This document shows, piece by piece, positions 1 through 12,779 of a DNA stretch of 64,000 nucleotides. Every line of letters begins with the position of its first letter. The stretch's first letter is position 1. The translations under genes were made by a program, and so were the position numbers. The notes under the pieces were generated by a model. It saw nothing but the letters and a program-made list of their open reading frames with translations, searched no databases and was not told the DNA's origin. The stretch comes from Grifola frondosa (lineage: Eukaryota > Basidiomycota > Agaricomycetes > Polyporales > Grifolaceae). The stretch is from NCBI GenBank assembly GCA_001683735.1, contig LUGG01000047.1, positions 186,001 to 250,000 on the forward strand, given 5' to 3'.

Positions 1-497
1 GGACTATCTCATTTAGATGGAGTTTTACATGGGAAGAGTGAGTAACCATTGTTCAATGCGACGCTCTCATCACGGTGTACGTTGGTCTAGCATGCTGTGG
101 TAATCCACCATGCTTGACTCGCGAATACCCCTGTCATAGTAAGTTCCTATGTTTCGGGACGTGTGAGGAATGGCAGCTTCACTCCGAAATTCTTGACGAG
201 TGACGAATGGTGTCCTGGCCTATTGCTTGAATATCGTGATATTCTCTAAGAGGACTAGACATGAACCTCAATCGTGGCGAAGCAGGGAAACACCAGAATT
301 ATGGACTGACACGAGGGGTGGGGGATTTGTACTCCGTAATGCAGCGCATATCCTCTTTGAAGATATCTTCCAGAGGGCGATTCGGTAGCCTCGCTATCTA
401 TCACTCATCGCTCATCATATCCTACTGGATAGTTTGAACTTCACCACATCATTGCAGTGGACCTGAGCCGATTATATTGTATACGATCCCTAACTTC
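1..497. other. Left edge, no gene resolved
   Basis: No reading frame here shows convincing coding features. The gene that follows probably has its true 5' exon or exons in this stretch, because its first recognisable exon begins abruptly. I could not place them. Confidence 0.3.
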
Positions 498-2024
498 ATG
501 TCGCTCTGCAGACATGATTTCGAGTGGAAACGCGAAGAGTGTTTCATTCTCCGCAAACCCGATCCTGCCGTGCTCGTAGCACTGACGAAAGAGCCTGCTG
601 GGCGAATAAAGTCCACTGCCGTCCAGATACTTGACTATAATCTCAACCGGTATGTTATCTCCATCCACTCTTGCACGCTGCTGATATTCTTCTCCCATAG
701 CTTCGACATTCACGACCGAAAGGGCCTAGAGATCGTCATCCTCACCGCTCTGCTCACCTTCCAGGACTCTAATGACGCGTACCACCCCGCGCGCGGACTC
801 GGCGTCCTCGAACATCACAAGCCTTCTTCCTCGTAGTCTGACTCGAACCTCAGAGAATGGTTCACCCCCGGCGGCGAATATGGACTCAACACCTGCACCA
901 GCGTTGCCGCCGAAGCCTGCGCCGCGAACGGGCGTGGAGCGCATCGCGGAGATGCACATGGTGCGAGCGGCACAAGGCGAGGGTGAGGCGAACGAAGTGG
1001 AGGTGGGCGAGGAGGGCGACGTGCTCGAGTACGCCCAGTATGCCGAGGGCCTGCTGAAGGTCGGTCAGACACATTGTCGTTAAGCAGGTTTCTCAATTTG
1101 GTCTGGTAGGACGAAGCCATGCTCTTTGTTACTCTGCGCTCTGCGTCTGCGGCGGAGGTACCCAAAGTCTTACGTGTCGTGGAGGAGGCGAAGCGTCTCC
1201 GGCATAAATCAGGTATGGATTCCTGCGTTCTTGTTGCTCGTTTTCCTTCACGAGATCATTGGCAGGCATCGCAGACGACGAGGAGCTGCACCAATATGTC
1301 GTGTATGACACTGGATCATCGTCCGAACGTAAAGGCCCGAAGCGCATCAACCTCAACGATCCAGATCCTAAGGCAAAAGGTCCCAATTACGCACCGGCGC
1401 CACCGCCAACAAGCCTCACCGTGCATCTAAGCAAGATTGATATGCCTGAGCTGCAGCCTCGCGCAGAGGGAAAACAGCCTGAAAGGAAGGAGCATGAGAA
1501 GCACAAGTGGTGGGAAAAGGACAAAGGTAAGGAGAAGGAGAAGAAGAAGGCCGAAAGAACAGGTTCGTTCCGGTTCTGAAAGTGTAACTATCCAACGGTA
1601 TTGTGTCTTATCATCGATAGCAGGAACTCCTACTCGCCCCGAGCCCAACAAACTCACGAAGCCCACATCATGGCCTCCCTCATCCTCTCCACCCGACTCC
1701 CACATACATTCAAACCAAGTCCACCCATACCAGCCATCGCCTTCGCCCTCGCAGCTCAATAACCCCAGCATCTACGTCGCCCCACCTCCGCCACACCCAT
1801 CACATTCGCACTTCTTCCAATCGCACGCTCCTCCTCCCTTTCCGACGCCCAGCACAACTCCCGGATCAGGCTCTGGCTCACACCATGACCATGCCCCTTC
1901 CGCACCGAATCCTGCAGCGAAGGGACCGGTAACATCCCTGTTGGAGATTGGTCGCGGCAATGATCATGATCGAAGAGACAATCTCTCGATAATGGTATGC
2001 AGCAGATGTGGACACGTATTATAA
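498..2024 (+). CDS. Conserved protein of unknown function, proline-rich C-terminus
   Basis: I do not recognise the family. Exon 1 (to 649) reads DFEWKREECFILRKPDPA then an LTKEPAGR stretch. After the intron 650-700, exon 2 continues FDIHDRKGLEIVILTALLTF, which looks like a globular beta-rich domain. Later exons (1110-1212, 1266-1562, 1624-2024) have clean GT-AG introns with matching phase. They encode an Ala/Glu region, a Lys/Glu-rich stretch and a long Pro/Ser/His-rich tail ending CSRCGHVL. The frame changes between the globular part (ending NDAYH near 783) and the following TPRADSASS segment. One missing base beside the CCCC run at 785-788 would join them. The start is uncertain: M at 498 is used, but an upstream exon is likely. 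It converges on RTC1. The link between the front and back halves is inferred from frame and splice signals. Confidence 0.6.
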
Positions 2025-2143
2025 CGAATGTATCTCATATGTTAACCTAAATTATTGATTCTGTGGCTTCGAACAGTGGTCCTTTAAAGAGGTGCATCGT
2101 TCGGAATGTCGACCACAGCGGGAAAGAGGAAATTAAATATCAT

Positions 2144-5100
2144 TCATGAACTACAGGACTTCAGCTGAACCGTCCAACAATGATGCCCACAACCTGCCGC
2201 ACACAAATGCCCAAACAGCATGTTTGAGGAAGATATTGCCACAACCCCCGCGCGCTGCTGTAACTGCCACTGGCATCGCCTTCACCGTGAACACTGGTGC
2301 CGTCATCAGAATCGCCGTCTCCGTTCACCGTCGATCCACTCCTCGATGCCGCTCGCCCTCGTGTTCGTTCATGAGCTAGATGGGCATTCGCTTCCAAGCT
2401 AGATCGAAGGTTGGTGGGAACAGATGAAGCCAATTCTTCCACCGGTCGCAACATGTAATACTTGCGGTAACATTCTTGGTGGCCACCATGCATACATATT
2501 GGGCATTGGAACATCAGTGCACGGACTGGTAGGTGACTAGGAGGCAAAATCTCAATGAACATGCGATATCAAAAGATGAATCCGTGCGCCGACCATATCG
2601 AACATCGAGTGATGTTATCCTTGCACGCCAGGCAGTATGCGTAGCTGCCGGATGGCCTTCCAGCATGGAATATACCAGTTACAGGCAACTGTATCGGTTT
2701 CCGACATCGACGACATGTGGTATAAATGGTTGTCTGCAACTGAAGTATGCACGAGACTAAGTCACTCAAATCATGTGAAACGGACAGAACTCACCGCGGT
2801 TGTCGCACGGATTTCCTCTGCTTCGACGAATTTGCGCATATATGCTGCGGCGGTATGCAGTCGAAGCCTCCACAAGACATCTGTACGGCAGTTTGAGAAT
2901 TAGCTGCCCCGACATCTCGCGAACGTACCAATATATGCCTCCAGAAATCGCGTGACCCGCGACCTCTGAATCCTTAGCTCGTCTGGGACAACGAGCGATA
3001 GTAATGCACACATTTGAACATCGCCCTGATGGAACGTAAGCTCTCATTCAAAATCTCGAACTGAAAGAGCATACCTCATCGGCGAATGTTTCGAACCTTT
3101 CCCTCAAAGCCTCCCAACCAAGCTCCCGAAATCTCATTTCTGCTTCTCGAACAAGTGCTTTGGCAGCGTCATTGCTTCCGCGAGAAACACTCTGCGTAGG
3201 CGGAACGTTCTCGTCCGCATGTCTGTCAGAGTCGAGGGCAAAATCACCGGACAGAGCATCCGAACACCCTCGGCGATGTAGTGAGGACGCCTTAACTGAT
3301 TCCGGTCGGCCACCAGGTATCTCTCGGATGGTGTCGTCCCTGCGTAAGTTTGAACCATATCTAGTCTCCAAAATCGGCGTAGAACTGGGGGTCACAGTTC
3401 TAATGCTACTCTGGGAATCCTGTTTAACTAGAGTGCGACGCGAAGGAACAATCGCCAGAGATGCAACAGTAGAACTCCGACTACGGGTCTTGCTACGCGT
3501 CGAATTTCGTCTTGAAACCTTTGTGGATTTGTATTTTGGGGATAGAGCACTCGAATCCGAGTCCGAGGTGGAGGCGGGCGATGGAGAATCGTCGTCCTCC
3601 TCATCTTCCGAACATGTTTGTTTCCCAGCTACTCGAGATAGAGGACTTGGGTGGGCAGTAGCATTGCGAGGATACAGATATGGAGAGATAGGTGTGCGGG
3701 AAGATGAATCTTCTCTGTCAGTGACGCTTTTTGAGTCATCTCCCCCGCTATCTCCATGCTCACCGTCCGATGGCTCAGAATCAGAATCGCTCAGCGCTCC
3801 TTCACCAGCGTCCCGGGCGCTCACACGGGGAATATCGATTGTAGTCTCGCTGTGCCCACTATAGAGACTAGCGGTAAATGACATACGACGGGAGGCCGAG
3901 GAAAGCTTTGGCCGAATTGAGCCTGTATTGCTCTCGCGTCGAGGCAAGATAGCAGCAGACAGTGGAGGCAGTGCATGAACTGAACGTCGAGGAGAAGACT
4001 TAGTAGAAGAAGTAGGAGTCCCTCTTCGAGGTGATTGGTATCCGGGCCTGTCGTCGCTCAGCTTCGACCTTGCTCCCGGACTATCGTCTTTCTTCTTGCT
4101 GGGAGTGCTGACACCTACAGATATTGACCGCGGGGCTGGGGCCTGTGAAGACTGAAGGGAATGTACAGTTGGGATAGCGGCAGGCGCTGACGCAGAATGC
4201 GGCAAACCAGGATTTACAAACGGGAGAGGTGACAACGGTGGTGTTGGCGGAGCCACAGCAATGAGATCAGTCAAAAGGGACTCCACTAGCAGCCATGTTT
4301 GAGCCGCCTCTTGATTACCGGCATCAATGGCCATCTGAGATTCCACAGTTACCAGATGATAAAAAGCAGTGGACAGAGACTAACCTTCGCATTATGTATG
4401 CAAATATCACGCTTGCTGGCACCTTCATAAATGTATCCCTGCGCAAGCTTCGCAAGAATTCCAAGATCATCAGCTGCCCCGTCGGGTGCAAATGTGCCCA
4501 CGTTCTGGGTGACGGGACGATATGAGAGATCTCCCAGAGCCTTGCTGGTGCGTTGCTTATCCTGCACTTTCTCTGGATTCCTGGAAGAACAAGTTTTGTA
4601 CCGCAAAATAGGTGAATAGGCAGGATGCTTACACGTCATCGTAAGGCACCTCCCATCGTTTCGGAAGGCCAGCTGCAAATGCCAGTGATCCAGCACTGCT
4701 CCATGAGAGTGCCGTACGAGATATGGCATCCAACGGTTTTCGCGACTGACGGAGATCGAGCTGTGAGAAAGTCCCAGAAGAGTGCACCGTCCAGATTGCA
4801 TGCGAGTCGCCAAAAGCGATATCTTTAGGTTACATTCATTGAGCTATGTTATCTGACCCACCCAATAAGTGCCACTTACCTGTCACACCGCCCTCGACTG
4901 CGGATCCGCTCACCACCCATTTAGCGATGTAACCTCGCCGTACGTCCCATATCTCGACCGGATCACTCCCATCGTTACGTGTGACCGACTTCGCCCTCTC
5001 GTCTGTATAAGTCGGTGTTTCATTGCCGAGGACAATGTTCGAAAGCCGTGGGCTGGACATTGCAGTAACCAAACCAGATGGGATTCCAACACTTGCGGAG

Positions 5101-6752
5101 GAAGGGGAACCTGGTCCGGCAACGCCATGGGCCATGTCAGTTCCGGTACCGAAATCTGCATTGGAAACCACTGCAAGTTCGCATTCGTATCCTGGCCGCC
5201 ACAGCACACGCCTGACTGGAAAGGAGGTGCGCAGTGTATATGTGGGGCGGTGAGAGATATGTGACTTGGAAGAGGGCTTTGACAGATCCCACACCTAGAC
5301 GGAATGGATTGGATATGAATTGACAGAAATGCAATAACCCAACGTGCCACTGAAAAGCTACCTTTACGCAGCGGTCAAGTCCTCCGCTGACAACCCATCC
5401 TGCTCCAAGGCCATCGCCATCTCCAGCGCTGGCTCCGGCAACGCTGCCAGAACTCACCATTGGAAGAAAATCTTCAAGGAGGCCACCGCTGGAACCTCCA
5501 TACCAATTACTCGGTCCTGTAAAGCGCGCAGGCGGTGATGATACCATTGATGGAGATGAGGCCGGGAGCATCCAGTCGAGTGAGAGGATGGGCCCAGAAT
5601 GGGCGACAGGTATACGGTCCAGCTGTCCCCGTTGGGCCATGTTCAGGTCCCACCTAAGTATCCCCAGCACATTATAAATCAAGCAAACATGCACGAGTGA
5701 AATTTTATGCCGTTCAGCCACGTCGTGATTCTAACTGTCCGCAGGCGTACCTGTACATGCTACCGTTGTCGAGGGCGACCATACAGTGGCGTGACTGGGA
5801 GGCCGATGGAGAGAACACGACTGCCCTAACAGATGCGGGATGATGGATTTTCATTATAGACTTGGAAATGTCCCGTAAATCCTGCGATTGGTTGTCAGAA
5901 GGTGTGAATGTACGTGGAGAGTGAAATCCAACACCTACCCAGACACGCAGATCTCCATCTGCGGAACCGGTCATGCAGTAGTTCTGCAGAATTGGCGAAT
6001 ATGACAGCGCATGGATCGAGCGAGCGTGGTCCCGCGTTCTGCGCTCTGAATGCACACAAGTCCCAATAAATAAGGAAAGACATGTAGATAATGCGAACCT
6101 TGTACCATACTTCGATGGCCCAGCTTTGTTTAAATCCCACATGATAAGTTCGCCGTTCCGCGCACTTGTCAAAATCTTGTGATTGAACACTTCCGCAGGA
6201 GAGAACATTGTTTAGTACGTGCAACATACTTCTCAGAGGTACAAGAACAAGATAAAATCACTCACAGCCATGACCCCAGGCAACGTCTGTGCTTGCGCTA
6301 TCAACCTTGAGACCACTTCCATCCCAGAAATTGCGAGAGGCTTCGATTCTGTGACCACCTCTTCCGATGACCGATTTGTGCTCAGTGGGCGTGGAAGAAC
6401 CACTCGAGGACGGTTCCGACAAGCGGATGATGCGCAGAGCTACAAATGAGCGATTTGGTTACCAAAATTATGCTGAACACATGGCATCAAGATAGAAAAC
6501 GAGAATGAACATATTGAATTCGGATCCAAAGAGATACATACCTTCTCTCCCCGCGACGACGCACCTAACTCCGTCTTCGCTTTTGGCTATGGCACCACCT
6601 CCACTTGTTGTTGCCCGAGGTAGCCGAACATGTCGAGTAGGGCCTTGATAGCCATGAGAACGAGAATCTGAATATATATCGGGCATAGTCAGAGTGAAGG
6701 AGTTGGAACTCGTGTTGTGCAAGGATGGCCGGAAAGAGGGATTCATGGTCAA
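2144..6752 (-). CDS. RTC1: RTC1/WDR24-like WD40-RING protein (SEA/GATOR2 subunit)
   Basis: In known fungi this protein is a subunit of the vacuolar-membrane SEA complex (GATOR2/SEACAT) that regulates TORC1 in response to amino acids. Exon 1 (from 6752) begins MTMNPSF and reaches RCVVAGRE. The next exon has the family segment LKVDSASTDVAWGHG. WD40 repeats follow (ILTSARNGELIMWDLNKAG near 6120-6200; MTGSADGDLRVW near 5940). A long Ser-rich low-complexity insert is at 3048-4346. The C-terminal RING-like zinc module has CRRC (2710), CLAC, then CSIC completed across an intron ending at 2551, LPVRALMFQCPIC and HGGHQECYRKYYM. The final zinc ligands HLCAAGCGHHCW (about 2173-2210) lie in another frame than the preceding exon. 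The shift falls at the CCCCC run 2245-2249, so a one-base assembly error is likely. Roughly ten short introns. The identification is firm; exact exon ends are not. Confidence 0.9.
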
Positions 6753-7258
6753 TGATTCGAGAATTAATACAATATAACGTCTCTGGTGACCAGCTGCAGC
6801 AGGAAGCCTCTCTCGATACTAGAAATGTATGCGGATAGGTTTCGAATACTCTTGAGTCTCAAGCCCACTCCTATGTGCACGTGAAATGCATGTGACCGCG
6901 ACGCGTTCGACGCGTCGCGTGCCATATATATGGTACTCTCTACAGCAGGACCCTTCAAGTCATCTCTTTGCCTGATAGAACTTTCTTACTATGATCGCTA
7001 TAAACCGAGATATCTTGGCACCACCTCGCGTGAGTAGTGATCCCCATTTATTGTTTGGAAATTCGCATCTCCCAACACGAGTCAAACGACGTACGAGCAG
7101 TAACCAAGGACACACGCAAGCTGGCCATCGAGACAACACTATGTTCATGCGCTCCCATCAGAGTTATACGTTAAAAGTTCAGTTTACGGACATCGTCGTG
7201 AACTTCAGCGCGGGGGAACGTAGACGTGTAGTAACTTCGATGCTGTGCCGCAGTCTCT
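6753..7258. other. Intergenic, RTC1 promoter side
   Basis: About 500 bases between the RTC1 start and the 3' end of the kinase-like gene. It contains an imperfect CGCGACGCGTTCGACGCGTC-type palindromic patch around 6898-6918, which could be a protein-binding site. No coding signal seen. Confidence 0.3.
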
Positions 7259-9228
7259 TTACATGCACTTGGGTACTGGGATATCAAGTTCTCGATGCGC
7301 ACCGCTCAGCTCCTTATCAGAATGAAAGAGGAAAGAATCTACTCCCCATTGCTCCTTCTTCTGGCCATCTTTCACTACCCAAAACCGCGACCGACCAAAA
7401 TCTATGATGCGAAAGCTTGGACTTTTGAAAGAGCGCATATTGGGAGGGAGTAAGAGGGGACCAGGTTGGACCAAGATGTTACGCGCATAAAACGAGCCGT
7501 GAGTGATTCTTGCTTCGTGCAATCGTAGCAACATTGAGAAACACTCAGCCCTGAGAAAAGATCATCGCGCCGTCACAAATGGCCGAGTGACACCTATAAA
7601 CTGCTCATACCTTTCTGTTGAATCGAGCTCAGACGGCTTCACAGGCTCCCCGCATTCTTCCATCAATAAAATCGGACTCGGCCAGTCTACCTCGCATTGA
7701 AGGCCGTCACAGTGGTGCTGATTATAATTGAACACTGTCCCATCATCCATGACCGGGAGATATAAACCAAAAAATTTGGGCACGATCGCGTCCAAGGGAT
7801 TCATGGTATCCAAAAATGTGCTGACGCGATGTCTGATCCACCCCTCCATGAGCTGCCTTCGGGAACGAATTATAGATCCACGCCTCATTGTTCAGCAGCT
7901 TATGTGCACCACACTTGCGGAACGCTGTCTTCGCTGCGACTGTCACCCGATTATGGAGATCACTAGACAGTATCAATAGAGCGCGGTGCACATGCGAGTG
8001 ATGACCACTGCCGAGACGATTGTTGGCACTGAGATGGAGATGAGCGACACGATCGGCATCTCCGTTGTGGCTGCCAGCAGGATTGCGCGATTCGAAGTCG
8101 CGTATGAGCATAGGATAGATACGTTTGTATTTTATGTATTGCCCGGTGTTCGTGATGTGGTCGGGATCGTGTACCATCAAGATATCCGGGAAACATTTCT
8201 CAGAGATGAAGTCCTCTAGCTTAGGCACGCATTTCATGGGATATACGTCCGCCGGTAAAGGACCGTTACTTTTCTCCACCTGGGCTGGTGGGATTGAACA
8301 GCGCATACGCATTAGCGCTTCCGGAGCTGCGTAAGTTGGGCCTAAAACCCCAATATAAGCCGTCGCAAGGTCAGTTTTCTTGCACATAAGTCGGAGGTCT
8401 TGTAATGAATCATCGAGTCTCCTCGATAAATGACGACACCACTGGACCGGTCCCGAATATGAAGAATGTGGTTGGAACCGTTTAAGTGGGTCGCAGTCGA
8501 TAACTCCTGAACAACGTGGGTAACGAGGGCAGTGGAAACAGCAGCTCTCCTCATGATATTCTGTGAAATATTCAATTATTATGTTAGCACGAAAGTCTGT
8601 GTTGTGCGTACTTGAATCATTGACGGTCGCGGCTTTGGAACAAATGATATTTACGGGATGTGCCACTGGGATCACAGTGCTGATAGCACGGGTGTGAGCG
8701 ACGGCTTCACGAATCGGAGCATCTCCGGCAGCTTCGTTATCTCCAGCGTCTCTGCCGTCATCTTCGGTTTTTGTATCTCCACCTGCAACCTCAGACGTCA
8801 ACAAGAGCATCGTCTGTGATTTATCTTGAGGAGTGAGTAGTTCAGGAATGCCAGAGTCGTCTAGGATCTGATGTTCATGACCCTCCTGCATTCGTCTCGG
8901 TTCATCGAGCTCCTGATCGTCGAATATCAGATTGACAATGTCGTCGGGAGGGACTGGTCCTGAAAATACATCGGACGCGTCAGAGCGATGGCTGCGCTGC
9001 AGATCGGGCAGATCGGTGTCTGTGAGCTCGAAAACGACTTCACAGCGCATCTGTTAGCACTTGAAGCTTCAGAGCAGGGGCTAAAATGCGGATTTGTCGT
9101 TCACGCACCGGATGAAGACTTGTTGTCGACTTTGCTCCCGCAAATGTCGCGATCAAAGCGAAGTTTGTGTCAGCCTGCTGGATAGTACGCATATGACGGT
9201 TCGAGTCTCCAGGAGAAACGTGCCCCAT
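7259..9228 (-). CDS. Divergent protein kinase, Agaricomycete-type
   Basis: A first exon from 9228 joins at an intron (about 9051-9109) to a long exon (9050 to about 7850). The first 230 residues show no domain I know. The kinase part then begins: glycine-loop-like NRLGSGHHSHVHRALL (about 8010), VAAK with the presumptive beta-3 lysine, and the alpha-C-like NEAWIYNSFP. The frame then shifts at the CCCC run 7841-7844 and continues IVPKFFGLYLPV and SPILLMEECG (the hinge). The last exon has LHEARITHGSFYARNILVQP and FRIIDFGRS. The catalytic-loop position reads HGSFYARN instead of HRDxxxxN, so the usual catalytic Asp is replaced by Ser. The DFG triplet is present. It could be an atypical kinase or a pseudokinase of the FunK1-like type. 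The frameshift may be an assembly error. The kinase fold is well supported; activity is doubtful. Confidence 0.65.
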
Positions 9229-9794
9229 GCAAGGCAGCTTTCAACGCCGTTTCAGCGGCGTTTGCCATGGGAAGACACGAGCACGTGGTGATCGCCCGTG
9301 GTACAATACGTACTACTTACAGATTCAGCGTTTTCCTGAATTAAAAGCATGAATGTGCGATGATGTTACTCACCGGTAGCTCCAGCAGCCTGGAATCGAG
9401 TTCAACGCGCTCTTGAAGTTTTCTCAACTACATGTACGAGCACTATGTCGACTTATCATTTTGATTTTCATGTCATGAAAAAAACTATTCCTATCATAGG
9501 AGTCTGACCGTGGAATGGGTCTCCATGTAGTATCGAGTGCGCACCAGAGGTGTAAATTACTAGTCTCAGTCATGATGTAGAGGCTCACCTAGAGTGCGAG
9601 TATAGACACAGTCAGGTCATGATCACTTCAGTCGAGCACAAAATATATGCGGTTCCGGTACTTTTGGAAACAGGCACGAAACCAGTGGCGACAGAAACTT
9701 TGCAAGTGAACCTCAACTTGGGCTCAGATTGTAGATCGTGAAATAGACGCTCATAACACGGCGCACTCCGGGAAAAGCAGAATAAGTACTTCCC
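9229..9794. other. Intergenic, no gene seen
   Basis: No coding signal. Similarity to the second arm of the inverted duplication fades out near 9795, so the duplication breakpoint probably lies at the right end of this stretch. Confidence 0.3.
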
Positions 9795-10262
9795 GGAGAT
9801 ATCAAATGCAGCTCTAGCTCCGCTATTCGAGGCCTATCCATCTGATCCTGCAGCAGGCTCGCCAGACGACACAGGCAACTCCTATGCATTCACACCGGAG
9901 TAAAGAGGATGGCGTCGCTCCAGGGCGGCCTGTTCTTGCTGCTCGTCGGTTCTTCCTCGTCAAAGAGAGGGAAGTAACCAACGTGGTCATTCACTAAGTC
10001 GAACCTTATTCGGTTGATTACCCTAACTAGCTCCCGCGTTTCAATGGCTTTTAGTTAGCGCACAACACAATTTCCCAAGTTTCGGTGTGGTAAGCAGTAT
10101 TCATCCTATTCTTTCAAGCATGAAACGGACATGAAGTGCGGCTGACAGGCTCATGCGTCCGCTCTAATCAACGTCTTCAGCGGCGGTAGCATGGCCGATT
10201 ACCTCATTCGCTTCGTCGCAGCCCTCGAGCCAAACGAAGCTGTCTACTGGCTTCTCCTACAT
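9795..10262 (+). pseudogene. Carboxylesterase 3' fragment, arm 1
   Basis: Two patches match the coding strand of the carboxylesterase pseudogene at 35183-37483 (on the other strand there). About 9815-9900 encodes the LFEAYP...DPAAGSPDDTG...YAFTPE region. About 10172-10245 encodes NVFSGGSMADYLIRFVAALE. The catalytic serine region and the N-terminal two thirds are absent and no frame is kept. It is a truncated relic created with the inverted duplication. Confidence 0.7.
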
Positions 10263-10512
10263 TTACAATCCCTTCGTTTCTAACCCTTTCCTTACACACA
10301 GCACACTTTTATATCTGCAAAGCTCGCTTCAATATCATCCGCGTCAGTTCCTACGCGGAAGGACGTAGCTAAGAAGCGATTCTGCCAATGGTGATTTCCA
10401 ATAAGGTCCGTGCTATCAAGGTATCTGTCGTATCTGCCTACAATGCTATGACACGACGCAGTAGTCCGCGAATGCAACGCACAAGATCATACTCAGACTC
10501 TAGTTCGCCGCT

Positions 10513-11813
10513 TCAGCTGTTATCGCTATGAATGGTGCGATCGCACCTCGGTACGTCTTCCGAATGTTTAGAAATCGAACTCTCTGCACAGGATATCTCG
10601 GACTGATCGCCAATTGTGGCCCGAACCTCAGTCATTCCAGGCCCCGACGTCGGGGCATTCTGATCTTCTGGATCACAGAGGACAGTAGTAAATCGGACGT
10701 TCGTCGTGTTGGTGGTAGCAACGGTATCTTTCGACCACGCGCGACCTTCAGCCATGCGGAGAATGATAAGGAATGGAGCAATCGACTATACGTCATTTTT
10801 ATTTTTATCCTTTTGAGCATTTGGTTACGAAGAGACATTGGCGGGACGCACCGTGATCTCGCCGAAAAGGGGAAGAAAAAGAGAAGACAGCGGATTCCCA
10901 ACCCCATAGGCGGTGACGGCCACGATCCCAAATGCCGTATATATGGCTGCCGATTCGATGAGCATAGCCATGACCGAAACGTAAGGGGTAGCAGCAGACG
11001 ACCCCATAAATCCGCGGAGACGCCGGCGCATGAGAAGGAGACGTACAACGATCATTGCGGTGACAAGCACGTTGAAGGCGAGTGAAATCGATACTTGGAC
11101 TAGTCCTATGCTGACGCTTGACTTCGCCAAGAAGTCGCTGTCGTCTCGCATGAATGCGCCAATGAAGACGCAGGAGCTGACTGGGTCAGTTCATTACCGA
11201 ACCAAGAATAAAAATTCAGGCAAGTCCATTCATTCCAGGCAGATCGTGCTCACTAGTAATGCCGACGAACATTAAAGTGGGTAAGAAGAGAATAATGAAA
11301 TTGCCGCTGTAGATAATCCAAAAACGATACAACTGAAGTGGTCTTCAGCAACTGCTGTCGAGGCGCGGTAATGACTCACCAGTAGACTATCCTGTAGAAC
11401 GCTGCTGATAATGAAAAGAATATGGGAGCCATTGAATAACCAGGTGCGGTTCAAGGGAATCTCCGACTGATAGAAGCCGCCCGGATAATCCCTGTACTCG
11501 ACGAAACCGAGAGTAACTTGTTCAATATCGAAGGCATTTCCCAAGCTACTGAGGAGGAACATGATGCAAATGTAAACCATCAGCATCGCACTTGTCCTAT
11601 TCTTCCTGACCCGATGGTAGAGTGCCCGAGAACAAAGAATAAAGAGTGTCGAGGAAATGCCTGTTCCAGCATTCAATCGTGAGTTGCTACCACAATGAGA
11701 GGCTATTTTGACACACCATAACCAATACAACCAAGACAATAACCAACGAGAACTATTCGATTTGCCTCAACATCGTATGGTGCTTGTGAGGGGTCCGCCA
11801 GAGTCACAGACAT
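10513..11813 (-). CDS. Multi-pass membrane protein, arm 1 copy (intact)
   Basis: A five-exon model stays open throughout. Exon 1 starts MSVTLADPSQAPYD with a first hydrophobic helix (IVLVGYCLGCIGYG). After an intron to 11666 come STLFILCSRALY and YICIMFLLSSLGNAF. After the intron near 11345-11395 comes LYRFWIIYSGNFIILFLP. The next exons hold VSISLAFNVLVTAMIVVRLL, MRRRLR, and PYVSVMAMLIESAAIYTAFG. The last exon reads IAPFLIILRMAEGRAWSKD and a hydrophilic tail ending at 10513. About seven hydrophobic segments. This pattern is widespread and uncharacterised in Agaricomycetes; I know no assigned function. Its duplicate at 33613-34916 carries a frameshift. The topology is inferred from hydrophobicity only. 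Confidence 0.75.
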
Positions 11814-12779
11814 ATTGTTTGCCAGGGTACGAGGCGCATTGACTCTGGTGGAACAAATAATGGGGGCCACGCAATATCGTTAGGACATTGCGGGAACTAG
11901 TTGTATGACTTCCGATGCGCAGCTGTCGCTTACCGCGGCGTCTTAAGGCTGCAGTAATTCAGCCACTCAGGAACTGTCTCCGTATAGGCCGAAAATACCG
12001 AGACAACTCTATTTTTCGATGGTTCTCATGGATATCTAGCCGAATACGTCAGCAGCTGGATTGGGTATGGCCTTGATTCACGGACTGTGCGACGAACGTA
12101 ATGCTTACTCTGAAACTAAGGTAACGCGCCTATGTACCCACGTATCCCTCCTTTTGCGTAATATCATTGTATTGAACGTCTCAACGACTGGAACGGAGAC
12201 ATCGCTAAGCAATTTGGAATGTATACAGTTAAGCATTCGATATCACTCTTGCAAGAATTCTATCAGCTTACCTCGAAATGTCTAGAATCCATATTTATAT
12301 GCTGTGCTCGTGTTGTCACTGGCAGACGGTGCGTTCTATATGTGTAAATCGGAGGATGACAGCAAGTACTAGTGTGTTCTTTGTGCGACGGCGATCAACG
12401 ATCCACTTGATCACGTAATCAACGGTACCGCCCAAGTATTTTTTAAAAAGAACTCAACTCACTTGATACTTATTCCAGGTGCATAAAACTGGTTTCGACC
12501 CCTGTTTGATAGCACAGTCACATTCAGTACCAGCGATTGTCGGCTTATTGTCAAACTTCAGGATTCCGTGGAGCACAGTGCTGAGGTTGACCCCATGCAC
12601 TGCGGGCTCCATACCGGAGTCTAGATCAATTAGTGAAATATCGGTGAGAAAAAAGCGCGCTGAATCTCATCAGCCTTTCATATACGCAAATGCTCAGAAT
12701 TCCACTGGATATAATTATAAATAAAAACAGCCTACACGTACACAGCGATCAATCACATAACTAGGGTGTGGCACGGGCC
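11814..12779. other. Spacer inside duplication arm 1
   Basis: Non-coding. It matches, in reverse complement, the spacer between the P450 and membrane-protein genes of arm 2 (32526-33612). Long conserved patches lie near 12160-12260 and 12290-12620. Confidence 0.5.

Noticed and set aside
3160..3864. 234-codon plus ORF
   Set aside because: Antisense shadow of the Ser-rich exon of RTC1.
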